Assembly: GCA_033032175.1 (NCBI GenBank)
Contig: CM065309.1
Coordinates: 7,936,001-8,000,000 of the forward strand
DNA: 64,000 nt
From: Saturnia japonica
Taxonomy: Eukaryota > Arthropoda > Insecta > Lepidoptera > Saturniidae
Direction: 5' to 3'
How positions within the stretch are numbered: the first letter of the stretch is position 1; the number at the start of each line of letters is the position of its first letter. The notes beneath the pieces were generated by a model that saw nothing but the letters and a program-made list of their open reading frames with translations, searched no databases and was not told the DNA's origin. Shown piece after piece: positions 55,710-64,000 of this stretch. Both the position numbers and the translations under genes were made by a program.

Positions 55710-56340
55710 ATGCCTAGTGGTGAAAAAATTTTACGATCATGGATGGTATTTTCTTCTATATCAAATGACCTGTACTGTTTTTGCTGTCGTTTATTTGCTG
55801 TCAGTAACATACAAACAACATCTACAACTGGATTTCACAAGTGCTGGAAACTAAATCCTAAAGTATTGGACCATGAAACTTCATGTGAACATTTAGAAAA
55901 TTTCGAAAATGGAAAACTTTGGAAATGAGATTAAAATCTCACACCACAATAGATGATGCAACCTTGCAATTAATGAATACGGAAAAACAGACGTGGAAAA
56001 ATCTTTTATCTAGATTGTTTTTGGCTAAACCTAAAACCTAGCATTTCGTGGACATGAGGAAACCCAAGGGTCGTCTAATAAATGTAATTTCTTAGAACTA
56101 CACTTAAACTGCTGTCAAAGTATGATGCTGTACTCAAAGAACATATACTATATTTGGAGCAGGAAAAATCACCTGAAGTATCATATATTTATCGCCAGAA
56201 ATACAAAATGAGTTATAAATGTTTTAGCTAATTATGTAAAATGTCAGCTAGTCAACGAAATTAAATCGGCCAAATATTTCGAAATCATGTTTGATAGCAC
56301 ACCTGACGTCTCACATGTCGATCAAATGTCTGAAGTGAGT
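55710..56340 (+). mobile_element. ZMYM1-like hAT transposase, zinc finger and DUF4371 fragment
   Basis: Reads MPSGEKILRSWMVFSSISND, LYCFCCRLFAVSNIQ, GFHKCWKLNPKVLDHETS (TTF-type zinc finger), and later EIKSAKYFEIMFDSTPDVSH (DUF4371 catalytic start). Stops and shifts lie between. It ends where the reverse-strand LINE begins. Confidence 0.75.
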
Positions 56341-56383
56341 TCTTGAAAGTGGGTGGGAGTGGGAGGCGCTATGACGTCAAAGT

Positions 56384-56806
56384 TTAACTCGTCCGACAAC
56401 TCTTCGAGAATAACCCATTGCTGGAGTCTCTCCAATTGTTGAAGGACGTGTGTCCACTGTTGAGGTCACCTGCGATAATGACCGATGGGACGGATGATCC
56501 TATCATTCCTAGTCTACACACGGATACTTCCATATTGGTACGTATCGGAGGATCTACCGGCATGCAATACAACGAGCGTTTGTAGTAAATGAGAGTGCCG
56601 CCCCCTCGGCCGTCACGGTCATTTCTAACAATGTTGTAGTTTGCAATACTCGGATTGTGTTTACCACGCTTTAAGAGCGTTTCCTGTACTAAGAGAACGT
56701 CTATTTGGTGATCTTTAAGAAAAGTCGCGACGAGATCACGCTGCGGATATAAGTTCCGCGCATTAAAAAAGGATATGTTTAGACCTCTCGGCTTGAGCCT
56801 AGCCAT
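56384..56806 (-). pseudogene. LINE ORF2 endonuclease, truncated
   Basis: MARLKPRGLNISFFNARNLY, DVLLVQETLLKRGKH, NDRDGRGGGTLIYYKRSL and IIAGDLNSGHTSFNNW are motifs of the APE-type endonuclease. There is an internal deletion around SVCRLGMIGSS, and the frame stops at SKSCRTS before the catalytic SDH and RT. Confidence 0.8.
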
Positions 56807-56814
56807 TGAGAGGC

Positions 56815-57936
56815 CTGAGGTTGTTGGCTTCGCGGTCGAGACGCTGTAGCGTCTCTACGAGCCGGGGAAAAGCACATAAGGTTTCGACTAGATGTTTCTT
56901 GTACGCGATAACCTCGCGTATTTCGTGCTCACGCGTGCACTCTCTGGTTGGGTGGCCCTCTAGGCACTTAACGCACCTTGGACGTAAGAAGCAGTTGCGA
57001 GCGCAAGGATTAGTACGAGCATTTGAAGGGCTCTTTTGTCTTTGTTGTACATCCGATGTACCTCTCGGATGGGGAATTTTTGTTCTTGGAGGGAGGCGAG
57101 GACTTCCTCGGGTGTGATTTCGACGGGGATTGGTCGAAGCACAACCCGTACGACTCGCTCCTCTTCGAGGGCGTATGTGTAGTAGGGTATATTCCTACTA
57201 CGGAGGAGGGTGGTTAGTTTTCGATGGCAGTCTGGCGAACTCATCGTAAGGGAGATTCCAGTCGCGATATTACGCGCCTTGTTATATCCTATTTTGAGCG
57301 ATTTGAGCTCATTGGTTAACTTGGTCCAGACAGCTTTGTCGTGGATTATAATTGGCGGGGGTCTTTGCTTTTTGCCGACGACCGGTTCGTCGGTATTTGA
57401 GGAGGGCGCGGGGGTGGCGGAGCCGTTTGCCGTTTTGGCAGTTTTTGCCGCGTTTTGCTCAACGGAGCTGTCACGGGGCGCGCGTTTTCGGGATTTGACG
57501 ACCGTGAAGTCGTCATTGTCCACGGCAGCTTCGGTCGGGATTATGACCGGTTCTCGGAAGTGGAGCGAAAACTCCTTATCCGAGGAAGGGGTTGGGCTAA
57601 CCAGGGCGTCGATATCTAATTCGACTGGGAGGGTCGAAAAAGAATAAGTGAGGGGTGTTGTTGCCGCGGGGGCAACGGGTTTAGCGGGGCGGCCATAAGG
57701 GCCGGAGGTAAAAGATCACTGTTGCGATTTTGCCTGGGACGAACGTGGGGTGCGACTCGCACTTGCAAGGCTAGAGGGGTGGGGGTACTCGGTCGCGGGT
57801 ACCAAGGCGGGCCGCGCGAAACCGGGTGGCGCGGCGGCGGGTGAGATCGCGGCGGAGGTGGAGGGGATGGCGTGCGTCTGTGCATCTGTGCCCGGCTAAC
57901 ATAGTCGTTGCTATGCGCGGGCATATGCAGCGACAT
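56815..57936 (-). pseudogene. LINE ORF1 (gag-like), frameshifted
   Basis: Proline-rich start (RRTPSPPPPPRSHPPPRH), then MDNDDFTVVKSRKRAPRDSS, VWTKLTNELKSLKIGYNKAR and VVRVVLRPIPVEITPEEVLA (PRE_C2HC-type region). A deletion has removed most zinc knuckles; only RCVKCLEGHPTRECTREHEI remains, in another frame. Its stop overlaps the ORF2 ATG (ATGGCTAG), the normal ORF1/ORF2 junction. Confidence 0.75.
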
Positions 57937-58474
57937 GTAATTTATTAGGCGCTGGTTTTCGGCTTCCAGCTGCCTAAATCACGCTTCTAATTCCGCGTAT
58001 TTACTATCGGCCATCGCGGTGGCGGTTTGGAGGACAGGGGAGTGAATTTATTCACCTCCCTGCCTGGAGGGCAGGGGGGTACACCAAATGAGTTTAACGG
58101 GCTATCCGAGCCCGGAGCAATGAGACCTGTGTGTCGAGGTGCAATGACGCACAGGAAAAGGACCCAACGTTTCCCTAGGGGAGTCCCTAACAGTCTCGTG
58201 GCAGAGGACGCAGGCCGGTATAAACCGTGGCTCTGCCCAAACAACCACGAGGATGGATGGTAAGGATAGGAAGGGTTGGGTAGGAGACACCTGGGGCTTA
58301 ACTATGCAAAAAGGCAAAGGCTAAGATTCCCAGGCCCGTCCGAGTTATCGTTTACCTCAGAAGGAGGTAACCGGAGAGCGCTCGGGTCACGCCCCGTTCG
58401 TTTTCGTTAACACCGCTAGGTATCCGACGAACGACCACTAAAACGTGGATTTGCGTGTTTTTTGAAACAAGATT

Positions 58475-58594
58475 CGCGCTGAAAAGCGCGTTTGTTTTCG
58501 TACTGAGAAGTACGGTTATTCGTGTGCACGGAAGTGCTACACGAAATGTGCGAGCGAGACGGCACTATGCGCGCAACGAGTACCTAGATACTCG
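58475..58594 (-). promoter_or_regulatory. Cluster of four short hairpins in the LINE leader
   Basis: 58475-58490 (CGCGC, loop, GCGCG), 58499-58514 (CGTAC, loop, GTACG), 58521-58543 (nine pairs with one bulge, GGAA loop) and 58577-58594 (CGAGTA, loop, TACTCG). A fifth, ACTCAA-CGA-TTGAGT, is at 58843-58857. They would form in the 5' UTR RNA of the LINE. Confidence 0.6.
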
Positions 58595-58940
58595 CTACAC
58601 AACAATAACACCGATCTCACTATAAGACGCGGTATGAAAAAGCTTAAAAGACTAGCTTTAGACTGTGTACTCTGAACCGGCAGGCCTAGGACCGGGTCCG
58701 TGGATCAGAGTAAACAAGTTGTAAACTAGTTTAAGCAGCGCGATAATTCAGATAGCGATCGAGAGCGCGAGCGGACACGTCCGTTCACACCAACGGTCGA
58801 AATCGGAATCGGTGTCGGTTGTAGTCGGGTTCTTGTATATATACTCAACGATTGAGTTAATTTTTAAAGCGCGATGTAGAATGCGTCGTATGTGGCTCGA
58901 TAGATGTCGCTATGTATTTTTAACTTAGGATTTAGATCCT

Positions 58941-59203
58941 ATATTATGTAATATATATTGCGTTTTATGTGATATGGCTTGGTTATTGTGCTTATGTGAA
59001 GTGGATTATAAATAAAAAATGGAAGCATACATTTTGATGTGCATCAAACACTACCTAGAAAATTCTAATAAGGAAGCCACCATCTTATTGGGATACTGAA
59101 TTCGTTCTAAGACAGGGAGGACACTTTAATCACTTGATATTGGCTGTAATGGTTTTTAATAAAGAGGACTATAGTTGGCAAGTTAGTACGAAGAAGAAGG
59201 GTG
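58941..59203 (+). repeat. Dispersed family copy D (unnamed, longer form)
   Basis: GGTTATTGTGCTTATGTGAA, GTGGATTATAAATAAAAAAT, GGAAGCCACCATCTTATTGG, then GAATTCGTTC, AATAAAGAGGACTATAGTTG and GAAGAAGAAGGG. The extended 3' half matches copy E. About 270 bp upstream of the Nopp140 ATG. Confidence 0.75.
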
Positions 59204-59467
59204 ATTGAATACCTATTCTCACAAAAAAAAATTGATCTAATATGAAAAAATCGACAGCGCAGAAAAAAAAACGATTTTTTAATAATCGTTTTTTATATTT
59301 AATAAATCGATTTAAAACATTGATAATTATTTAAAAAAAATTGATCATTTATTGATTTTTTTTTACATCCCTACTATGGCTTTCAGTTTCGTTGTGGACT
59401 TGTAGGTTGTAGATAGGTACCTACTCGTACTTATTTTATGTGTTAGATCAGAACAAGTAGCATAAAA
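59204..59467 (+). promoter_or_regulatory. Nopp140: Presumed Nopp140 promoter and 5' UTR
   Basis: The region between repeat copy D and the start codon is AT-rich, with A- and T-runs (59220-59365). No TATA box or initiator stands out. Assigned by position only. Confidence 0.3.
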
Positions 59468-59575
59468 ATGGGGGTTACTCAAGATACACAAGCTGAAGCC
59501 CTGTCTTTAGTTCACCAGTTTATACACAATATTGATAAAACACTAGCGCAAAAATTTTTAGAGAAAACAAAAGTG
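59468..59575 (+). CDS. Nopp140: Nopp140 coding exon 1
   Basis: ATG (context AAAAATGG) followed by 36 codons, MGVTQDTQAEALSLVHQFIH to FLEKTKV, donor GTAAGT, phase 0. Confidence 0.85.
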
Positions 59576-62536
59576 GTAAGTGTACAATTTTAAAACCACG
59601 TGTGTTTCCGGTACCACACGTGTTCATATTTTAAATGTTATTTTTCATTTGATATTACTACTTGCAATATGTAATACTTCTATATAAGAACAATACGTTA
59701 GATTTCGTGCATATTCTATAAACTAATAATACCCAAGAAATATGCAAATTCTTTTACTAATTTTTTTTTTTACCGATAAACATTACAAGTACCCTTTAAT
59801 TTATGATTAATTGGCGAAAATACATGTAAAATTCGCATTTTAACCTATTGATTTTATTTATAATCTACATACCGATAATAAAATAACTGTATTTGTTACT
59901 TACATTACATAAAATTTTGTAATATTGTTTGTGTAGAAACCTCGTGGAAAGAACTTGCCTACACTTATTGACATCATTACAAAATATAAAGCACAAAATA
60001 AAGCAGCTGAGAGGTAAGTCATGTTGTTTACTATGTATTAAATCAAATTTACTATTTTAAATACACTATTTTAAGATTTCAATCATATACCTAAAATATT
60101 TTATTAACTTTTAGAAATTGAAGTTACTAGCCTCCAATATACAGAATTCCTTCAAGTGGTAACCAGTGGAAATACCTATATTTTGTGTGTGGTATACAAT
60201 TAAAATAAATGAATGAGCAATATTGAATTAAGTATTTTGCAGTTATTTCCATTTTGCATTAGTTTTTTTATGTGTATTTTTAGGAGAATAGAGTACCAAC
60301 TACGAATCCCAACTATGACTTGCATATAATCATGTACTGTGAAGTGACTAGAAAATGTGAGCGGTCCAATTGTTCTAAGCAAGAATTTTCCAATGAGAAT
60401 ATCTGCTGCTTCTTATATACCCTTCCTCTCAGTCTGAGCAATAGAGTAGTTGTGAATATCTAACTATGAATATATTCCACTCGACTATTCCTGATATTGA
60501 CAAATGCCCAACAGTATATACAAGGATAACTCACTGATCAACACACAACCCAAACTACCAGTAGGACTCGGGGCTAGGGCTGAAAATTTGCAGGCGGGTT
60601 CCTTTTACACTGTAGAGCTCTAATGAAGGATTTTTGGGAATTCAACACCTAAGATGATGAAAAAGGGGATTTAACTTTGTATGAAAACCTGTAATTTTTG
60701 AAGATAAATCTATGAAAATTGGTGTTTAGAAATTCAGTTACAATGGTCATTCATTCATTCATATAATGGGAGATAACGCGACAAACATGTGAGCGAAGAT
60801 GTGGGAAAAGCGCCATTACCAGTATATTACATCAATATATAAATGTTTATAAAAGTACTATCATAATTACATTTGAACCACAATTGAGGTATTAATATTA
60901 AAAAGATATAATTGTTTAAAACATTACTAATTCTTTCTTTTGCAGTGAGTCTAGTGATGATGAAGGTGATAAACCCAAAAAACCTGTGTCACAACTTAAT
61001 GGTAAAGTTCCAACAAAAAAGAAAAAAACAGCTTCTTCAGATTCATATAGCTCTGAGGTTGAGAAACCAAAACAGGTAATTTATTGTTTATATTTGTTAT
61101 AGTTTCAAATATGGTTGCAAATGATGTTAAATAAAGCAATGAATTTTTGTGATTTTAAATTAAATCCATTTTCGTCACTACCTCTGAGCTTATCTAAAAG
61201 CATATTATTTAAACAGGTACCCAAATAAGAGCATTACAAGTATTACTTTTTTTAGGTATTAAACCAAATGTTGAGTAAAAAAAAGTCATCTTCTGAGGAC
61301 AGTGATAGCAGTGAAGATAATGTTACATCAAAACCTAAAAAGCAACCTGTGAAACCGAAAGTTATTGCAACACCTAAAATACAGAATAAACAAGAATCAT
61401 CAGATGACAGCAGTGAAGATGAGGCACCAAAAAAACTTGTTGCTGCACAAAAACCTGTTGTGAAAGCCCCCATACCAGTAAAGAAACAAGAATCATCTGA
61501 TGATAGTGACAGCAGTAATGATGAAGCAAAAAAACCGGCTACTAAGCCTACTGCTATGGCAGGAAAACCTAGTACAAAGCCTAACCAAGTCAAAAAACAA
61601 GAGTCTTCTTCAGATGAAGAGAGTGATGAAGAAAAACCAGTTCCTGTCAAGAAACCATTAGTAAAAGCTACACCCATAAAAAAAACACAATCATCATCTG
61701 ATGATAGTGATAATGAAGTGCCTAAACATAAAACTGTACAAAAATCAGTTACCAAACCCCAAGTATCTTCTGCTAAGACTCCAATGAAAGCACAGGTAAC
61801 TAAACAACAAGACTCTTCATCTGATAGTGACAGCAGTGATGAAGCTAATAAAGCTCAAACCAAAGCTGCTCTTAAGCCACAAATGACACCAGCAAAACCT
61901 GTTGGAAAAGCTGCAATACAAGTAGCTGCTAAAAAGAAAGCATCATCATCAGAAGATAGTGACGATAGTAGTGAAGAAGAAAAACCAAAACAAAAACAAG
62001 TTTCTAATCCAACTCCTGCAAAGCAACCTATTGGTAAACCTACTCCAGCCAAAAAACAAGAATCTTCTGATGATGATAGTAGTGATGAAGATGATAAAAA
62101 AGCAGTACAAAAGCCCACAGCCACTCCTGTTAAGCCGGTCATGAAAGTTGCTGCAAAAAAAGTATCTTCTTCTGAGGACAGTGATGATGACAGTAGTGAA
62201 GATGAGAAACCAAAAGCAGTACAAAAGAATCCAACTAAATCTCAAGCCACACCAGCAAAAGCGTCAGCCAAAAAAGAATCCTCTGATGATAGTGATGATA
62301 GCAGTGAAGATGAAGCTCCGAAATCTACACAAAAACCCAACACAGCAAAAGCAAGTGCTAGTAAACCAGTGATGCAGCAAGAATCATCTGATGACTCAAG
62401 TGATGAAGATGAACCAAAAGAGAAATCAAAACCTAAGATAGTATCTAAAAAAAAAGAATCTTCAGATGATAGGGATGATGATGTTCCCCCATCAAAAAAG
62501 ACGAAAGCACCAAGTAATGAGGAATCATTTGAACAG
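59468..62536 (+). CDS. Nopp140: Nopp140 / NOLC1-like nucleolar phosphoprotein (5' part; continues beyond window)
   Basis: Exons 59468-59575, 59937-60013, 60946-61075 and 61256-62536 join in phase to 532 codons, with a final donor GTATGA, so more exons follow past the window. The N-terminus (EALSLVHQFIHNIDKTLAQK, LPTLIDIITKYKAQNKAAE) fits the LisH-like start of Nopp140. The rest alternates about twelve acidic serine clusters (such as SSSEDSDSSEDN, ESSDDSSEDEAP) with lysine, proline, alanine and threonine-rich linkers, the signature of Nopp140. The acidic serines suit CK2 phosphorylation. Nopp140 shuttles between nucleolus and Cajal bodies and chaperones box C/D and H/ACA snoRNPs. The C-terminal SRP40-type domain is not in the window, so treacle-like relatives are the alternative. 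Confidence 0.85.
59937..60013 (+). CDS. Nopp140: Nopp140 coding exon 2
   Basis: Acceptor GTGTAG, KPRGKNLPTLIDIITKYKAQ then NKAAE, donor GTAAGT, leaving phase 2. Confidence 0.85.
60946..61075 (+). CDS. Nopp140: Nopp140 coding exon 3 (first acidic cluster)
   Basis: Acceptor TTTTGCAG, SESSDDEGDKPKKPVSQLNG, KVPTKKKKTASSDSYSSEVE and KPKQ, donor GTAATT. The entry phase matches exon 2. Confidence 0.88.
61256..62536 (+). CDS. Nopp140: Nopp140 coding exon 4 (acidic/basic repeats)
   Basis: Acceptor TTTTAG, VLNQMLSKKKSSSEDSDSSE and onward for 427 codons to NEESFEQ, donor GTATGA. A single large exon holds nearly all repeats, with an A-rich, low-GC codon choice. The serine and aspartate codons make long reverse-strand frames that are not genes. 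Confidence 0.92.
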
Positions 62537-62914
62537 GTATGAAAAGGCAGAAGTTATCTTTTTTTTGTTAATTTTACTTAATAAAGTTATATAATATAAA
62601 GTGTAGTGCACATGCAGCATGGGATCATCGTGCCCAACCCTTTGCTCGAAGCAGAAATATCCATAGTCCATAATTTCCCTTCGATCAAATCACACATAAA
62701 ATATCTCGCGATACGATAACTTCGACAGCTTCGACCAAACTGTCTTCCAGACCCAAAAGCCCTGAGGCACTTCGGAGGCGGCGTAATATCCTAACCGACG
62801 CCGATGATAAATTCGTGGTAGATTTCGCCACAATCCCGCCCGTTTCTCCTCCCACCGCTCCCTCCGCAGGGGGCGGGCAGTGAACTTCGCTTCCGCACAC
62901 CCGCAAAGACCCCC
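62537..62914. other. Nopp140 intron; GC-rich unassigned block
   Basis: Intron of the continuing gene. 62690-62914 is GC-rich (CAATCCCGCCCGTTTCTCCT, CTCCGCAGGGGGCGGGCAG) and abuts the shared repeat, so it may be part of the same element. Confidence 0.4.
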
Positions 62915-63080
62915 TTCTCCTGTGGCAACTCAAGCCTAGGCTGAATCCTTCGGTTTGGAGCCCTTGAGTCTAGCAGCAGCTCACGAGATAAAGTTACATT
63001 GCCTTTGCGTTCACTAGCTGCAAACAGACACCATTACACAGCACCCCACACTCGTGCACAACACACAGGTACATAGGTTC
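62915..63080 (+). repeat. Dispersed repeat, copy 2 (pair with 9170-9330)
   Basis: GGCAACTCAAGCCTAGG, CCCTTGAGTCTAGCAGCAGC, TTCACTAGCTGCAAACAGAC and CACCCCACAC align with 9170-9330 in the same orientation. It lies in the Nopp140 intron. Confidence 0.65.
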
Positions 63081-63169
63081 TGTAAGGGATCTTTATTTAT
63101 TTTTTGGTTCTAGTTAGACAAAAATTGACAAGATCACTAAATATATTTACACATGTTCCTCCCAGTAGG

Positions 63170-63380
63170 CAGCTCGAATTCTAGGAATAGGGAATTAGAT
63201 AGATCGCGACTTTTTTGCATGATCGGCAACAGCTCAAGCCGAGGTTCTGCACTTTGGCACCCATTGAGCTTGTTGCCTTGATTTCGCGGCTGGGTTGCCT
63301 TAAGCGCTCACCCCGAGCCCTGCGAAACTGTCAAAGCCTTCTGAGGCTTCAAAGCCCTTACGGCTAACAGTGTAGTCAGA
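63170..63380 (+). repeat. Stem-forming repeat-like block
   Basis: GGCAACAGCTCAAG and TTGAGCTTGTTGCC can pair across about 30 bp, followed by CTCACCCCGAGCCCTGCGAA and CCTTCTGAGGCTTCAAAGCC. Probably a transposon remnant; family not identified. Confidence 0.4.
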
Positions 63381-64000
63381 CGAAAAAAAAAGCATGGGAT
63401 AATTTTCGCTTAGACATTCGAACCATTCACATCGTCTAGTCACTTATTCATAGTCCGTTAATTATATTCGTAGTAATCATGACAATTATATCATCTAAGT
63501 CAGAACTAAGACATACATCATCATCATCTCTAAGAATATATTATAATAATTATGACATGCATTTTTCTTTCAAATTGTTATTATTTACTTTATTATCTAT
63601 TAACTTTAGTGGTCAAAACAAAACAGACATATTTCTTACTTCAAACATTTTTTTTGTATCCTTGAAGTTACAATCCTTTGCATGTATATGTTTAATAGAG
63701 GGTAAAATCGAGAGCTTCTCACGTGCATCGTGATGAAGTTATCTAACTGGTGATGATAATCATGTGAATTCATTTTACGGGATTTTTTTATTGTGTAAAA
63801 ATAATTAAAGGATGTATAAATAAAATGGTTGATGGCTAACTTTATCATGTTGTTGGCACACAAGATAAAAAAATTGTTTTCTTACACCAAAGTAGTATAG
63901 TACACAATTTTATACAACATTTTAAAATCCTTTAACCTCTTAGGGTTTTTCTAAAAACAATTTCAATTTATTGCAACTCAATACCTTTTGCTCTGTAAAA
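63381..64000. other. Nopp140 intron, AT-rich
   Basis: No exon with a good acceptor is visible up to the end of the window, so the next Nopp140 exon lies beyond it. Confidence 0.45.

Larger units (their letters stand above)
56384..58870 (-). mobile_element. Jockey-type LINE, 5' portion only (3'-truncated)
   Basis: Reverse strand: long GC-rich leader (to about 58.87 kb), ORF1 (57936-56815 with breaks) and the first 140 codons of ORF2 (56806-56384). The RT and 3' end are absent, the reverse of the usual 5' truncation, so a later deletion or rearrangement is likely. Different subfamily from the copy at 44.9 kb. Confidence 0.8.

Noticed and set aside
61252..61755. Long serine- and phenylalanine-rich frames on the reverse strand of Nopp140
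   Set aside because: They are the antisense of GAT/AGT/GAA-rich codons, which lack reverse-strand stops. The forward frame has splice sites and a known pattern.

Overview
This is a eukaryotic nuclear window, AT-rich, with small coding exons spread through long introns (GT-AG splice sites) and a heavy load of transposable elements. The host is very probably a moth or butterfly: the mariner inverted repeats, the tRNA-derived SINEs, the mini-Helitrons with CTAG ends, and the RTE, Jockey and BEL/Pao elements are all of kinds common in Lepidoptera. No prokaryotic gene organisation, CRISPR array, tRNA or rRNA gene is visible.
Three host genes can be read exon by exon. (1) A Zasp52-like Z-disc protein lies on the + strand (2581-15077, seven coding exons, 218 aa). 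It is a short isoform that carries the ZM motif and ends before any LIM domain. (2) A MARCH1/8-type membrane RING-CH ubiquitin ligase lies on the - strand (52088 down to 40704, five coding exons, 342 aa as read). Its 7.5 kb first intron holds Jockey retrotransposon pieces, and its last exon runs into a dispersed repeat. (3) The 5' part of Nopp140 (nucleolar phosphoprotein, + strand, 59468-62536, four exons, 532 codons in the window) follows; the gene continues past the right edge. A fourth, unrecognised candidate terminal exon is GC-rich and lies on the - strand at 25348-25548.
The rest is mostly mobile DNA. A complete but dead mariner sits in the last Zasp intron. A solo LTR lies at 17.5-18.0 kb, Helitron pieces at 19.9-21.05 kb and an internally deleted mariner at 22.35-23.07 kb. 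A CR1-like LINE (25.8-28.7 kb) is split by another mariner. An RTE element (29.2-37.9 kb, - strand) is split by a 6767 bp BEL/Pao retrotransposon with intact 1773-codon polyprotein, 5 bp target duplication and 422 bp LTRs differing at only two positions, so its insertion is recent. A Jockey copy covers 44.9-48.5 kb and the 5' part of a related copy covers 50.1-51.0 kb. hAT transposase remnants (54.3-56.3 kb) include an exact 163 bp tandem duplication. A 3'-truncated Jockey-type element with a hairpin-rich 5' leader occupies 56.4-58.9 kb.
No new multi-gene system is evident. The observations most worth following are an unnamed dispersed repeat present in five copies, one of which supplies the end of the MARCH reading frame; the hairpin cluster in the LINE leader; the orphan GC-rich exon beside a 32 bp minisatellite; and the nested insertions, which give a relative order of transposon activity.
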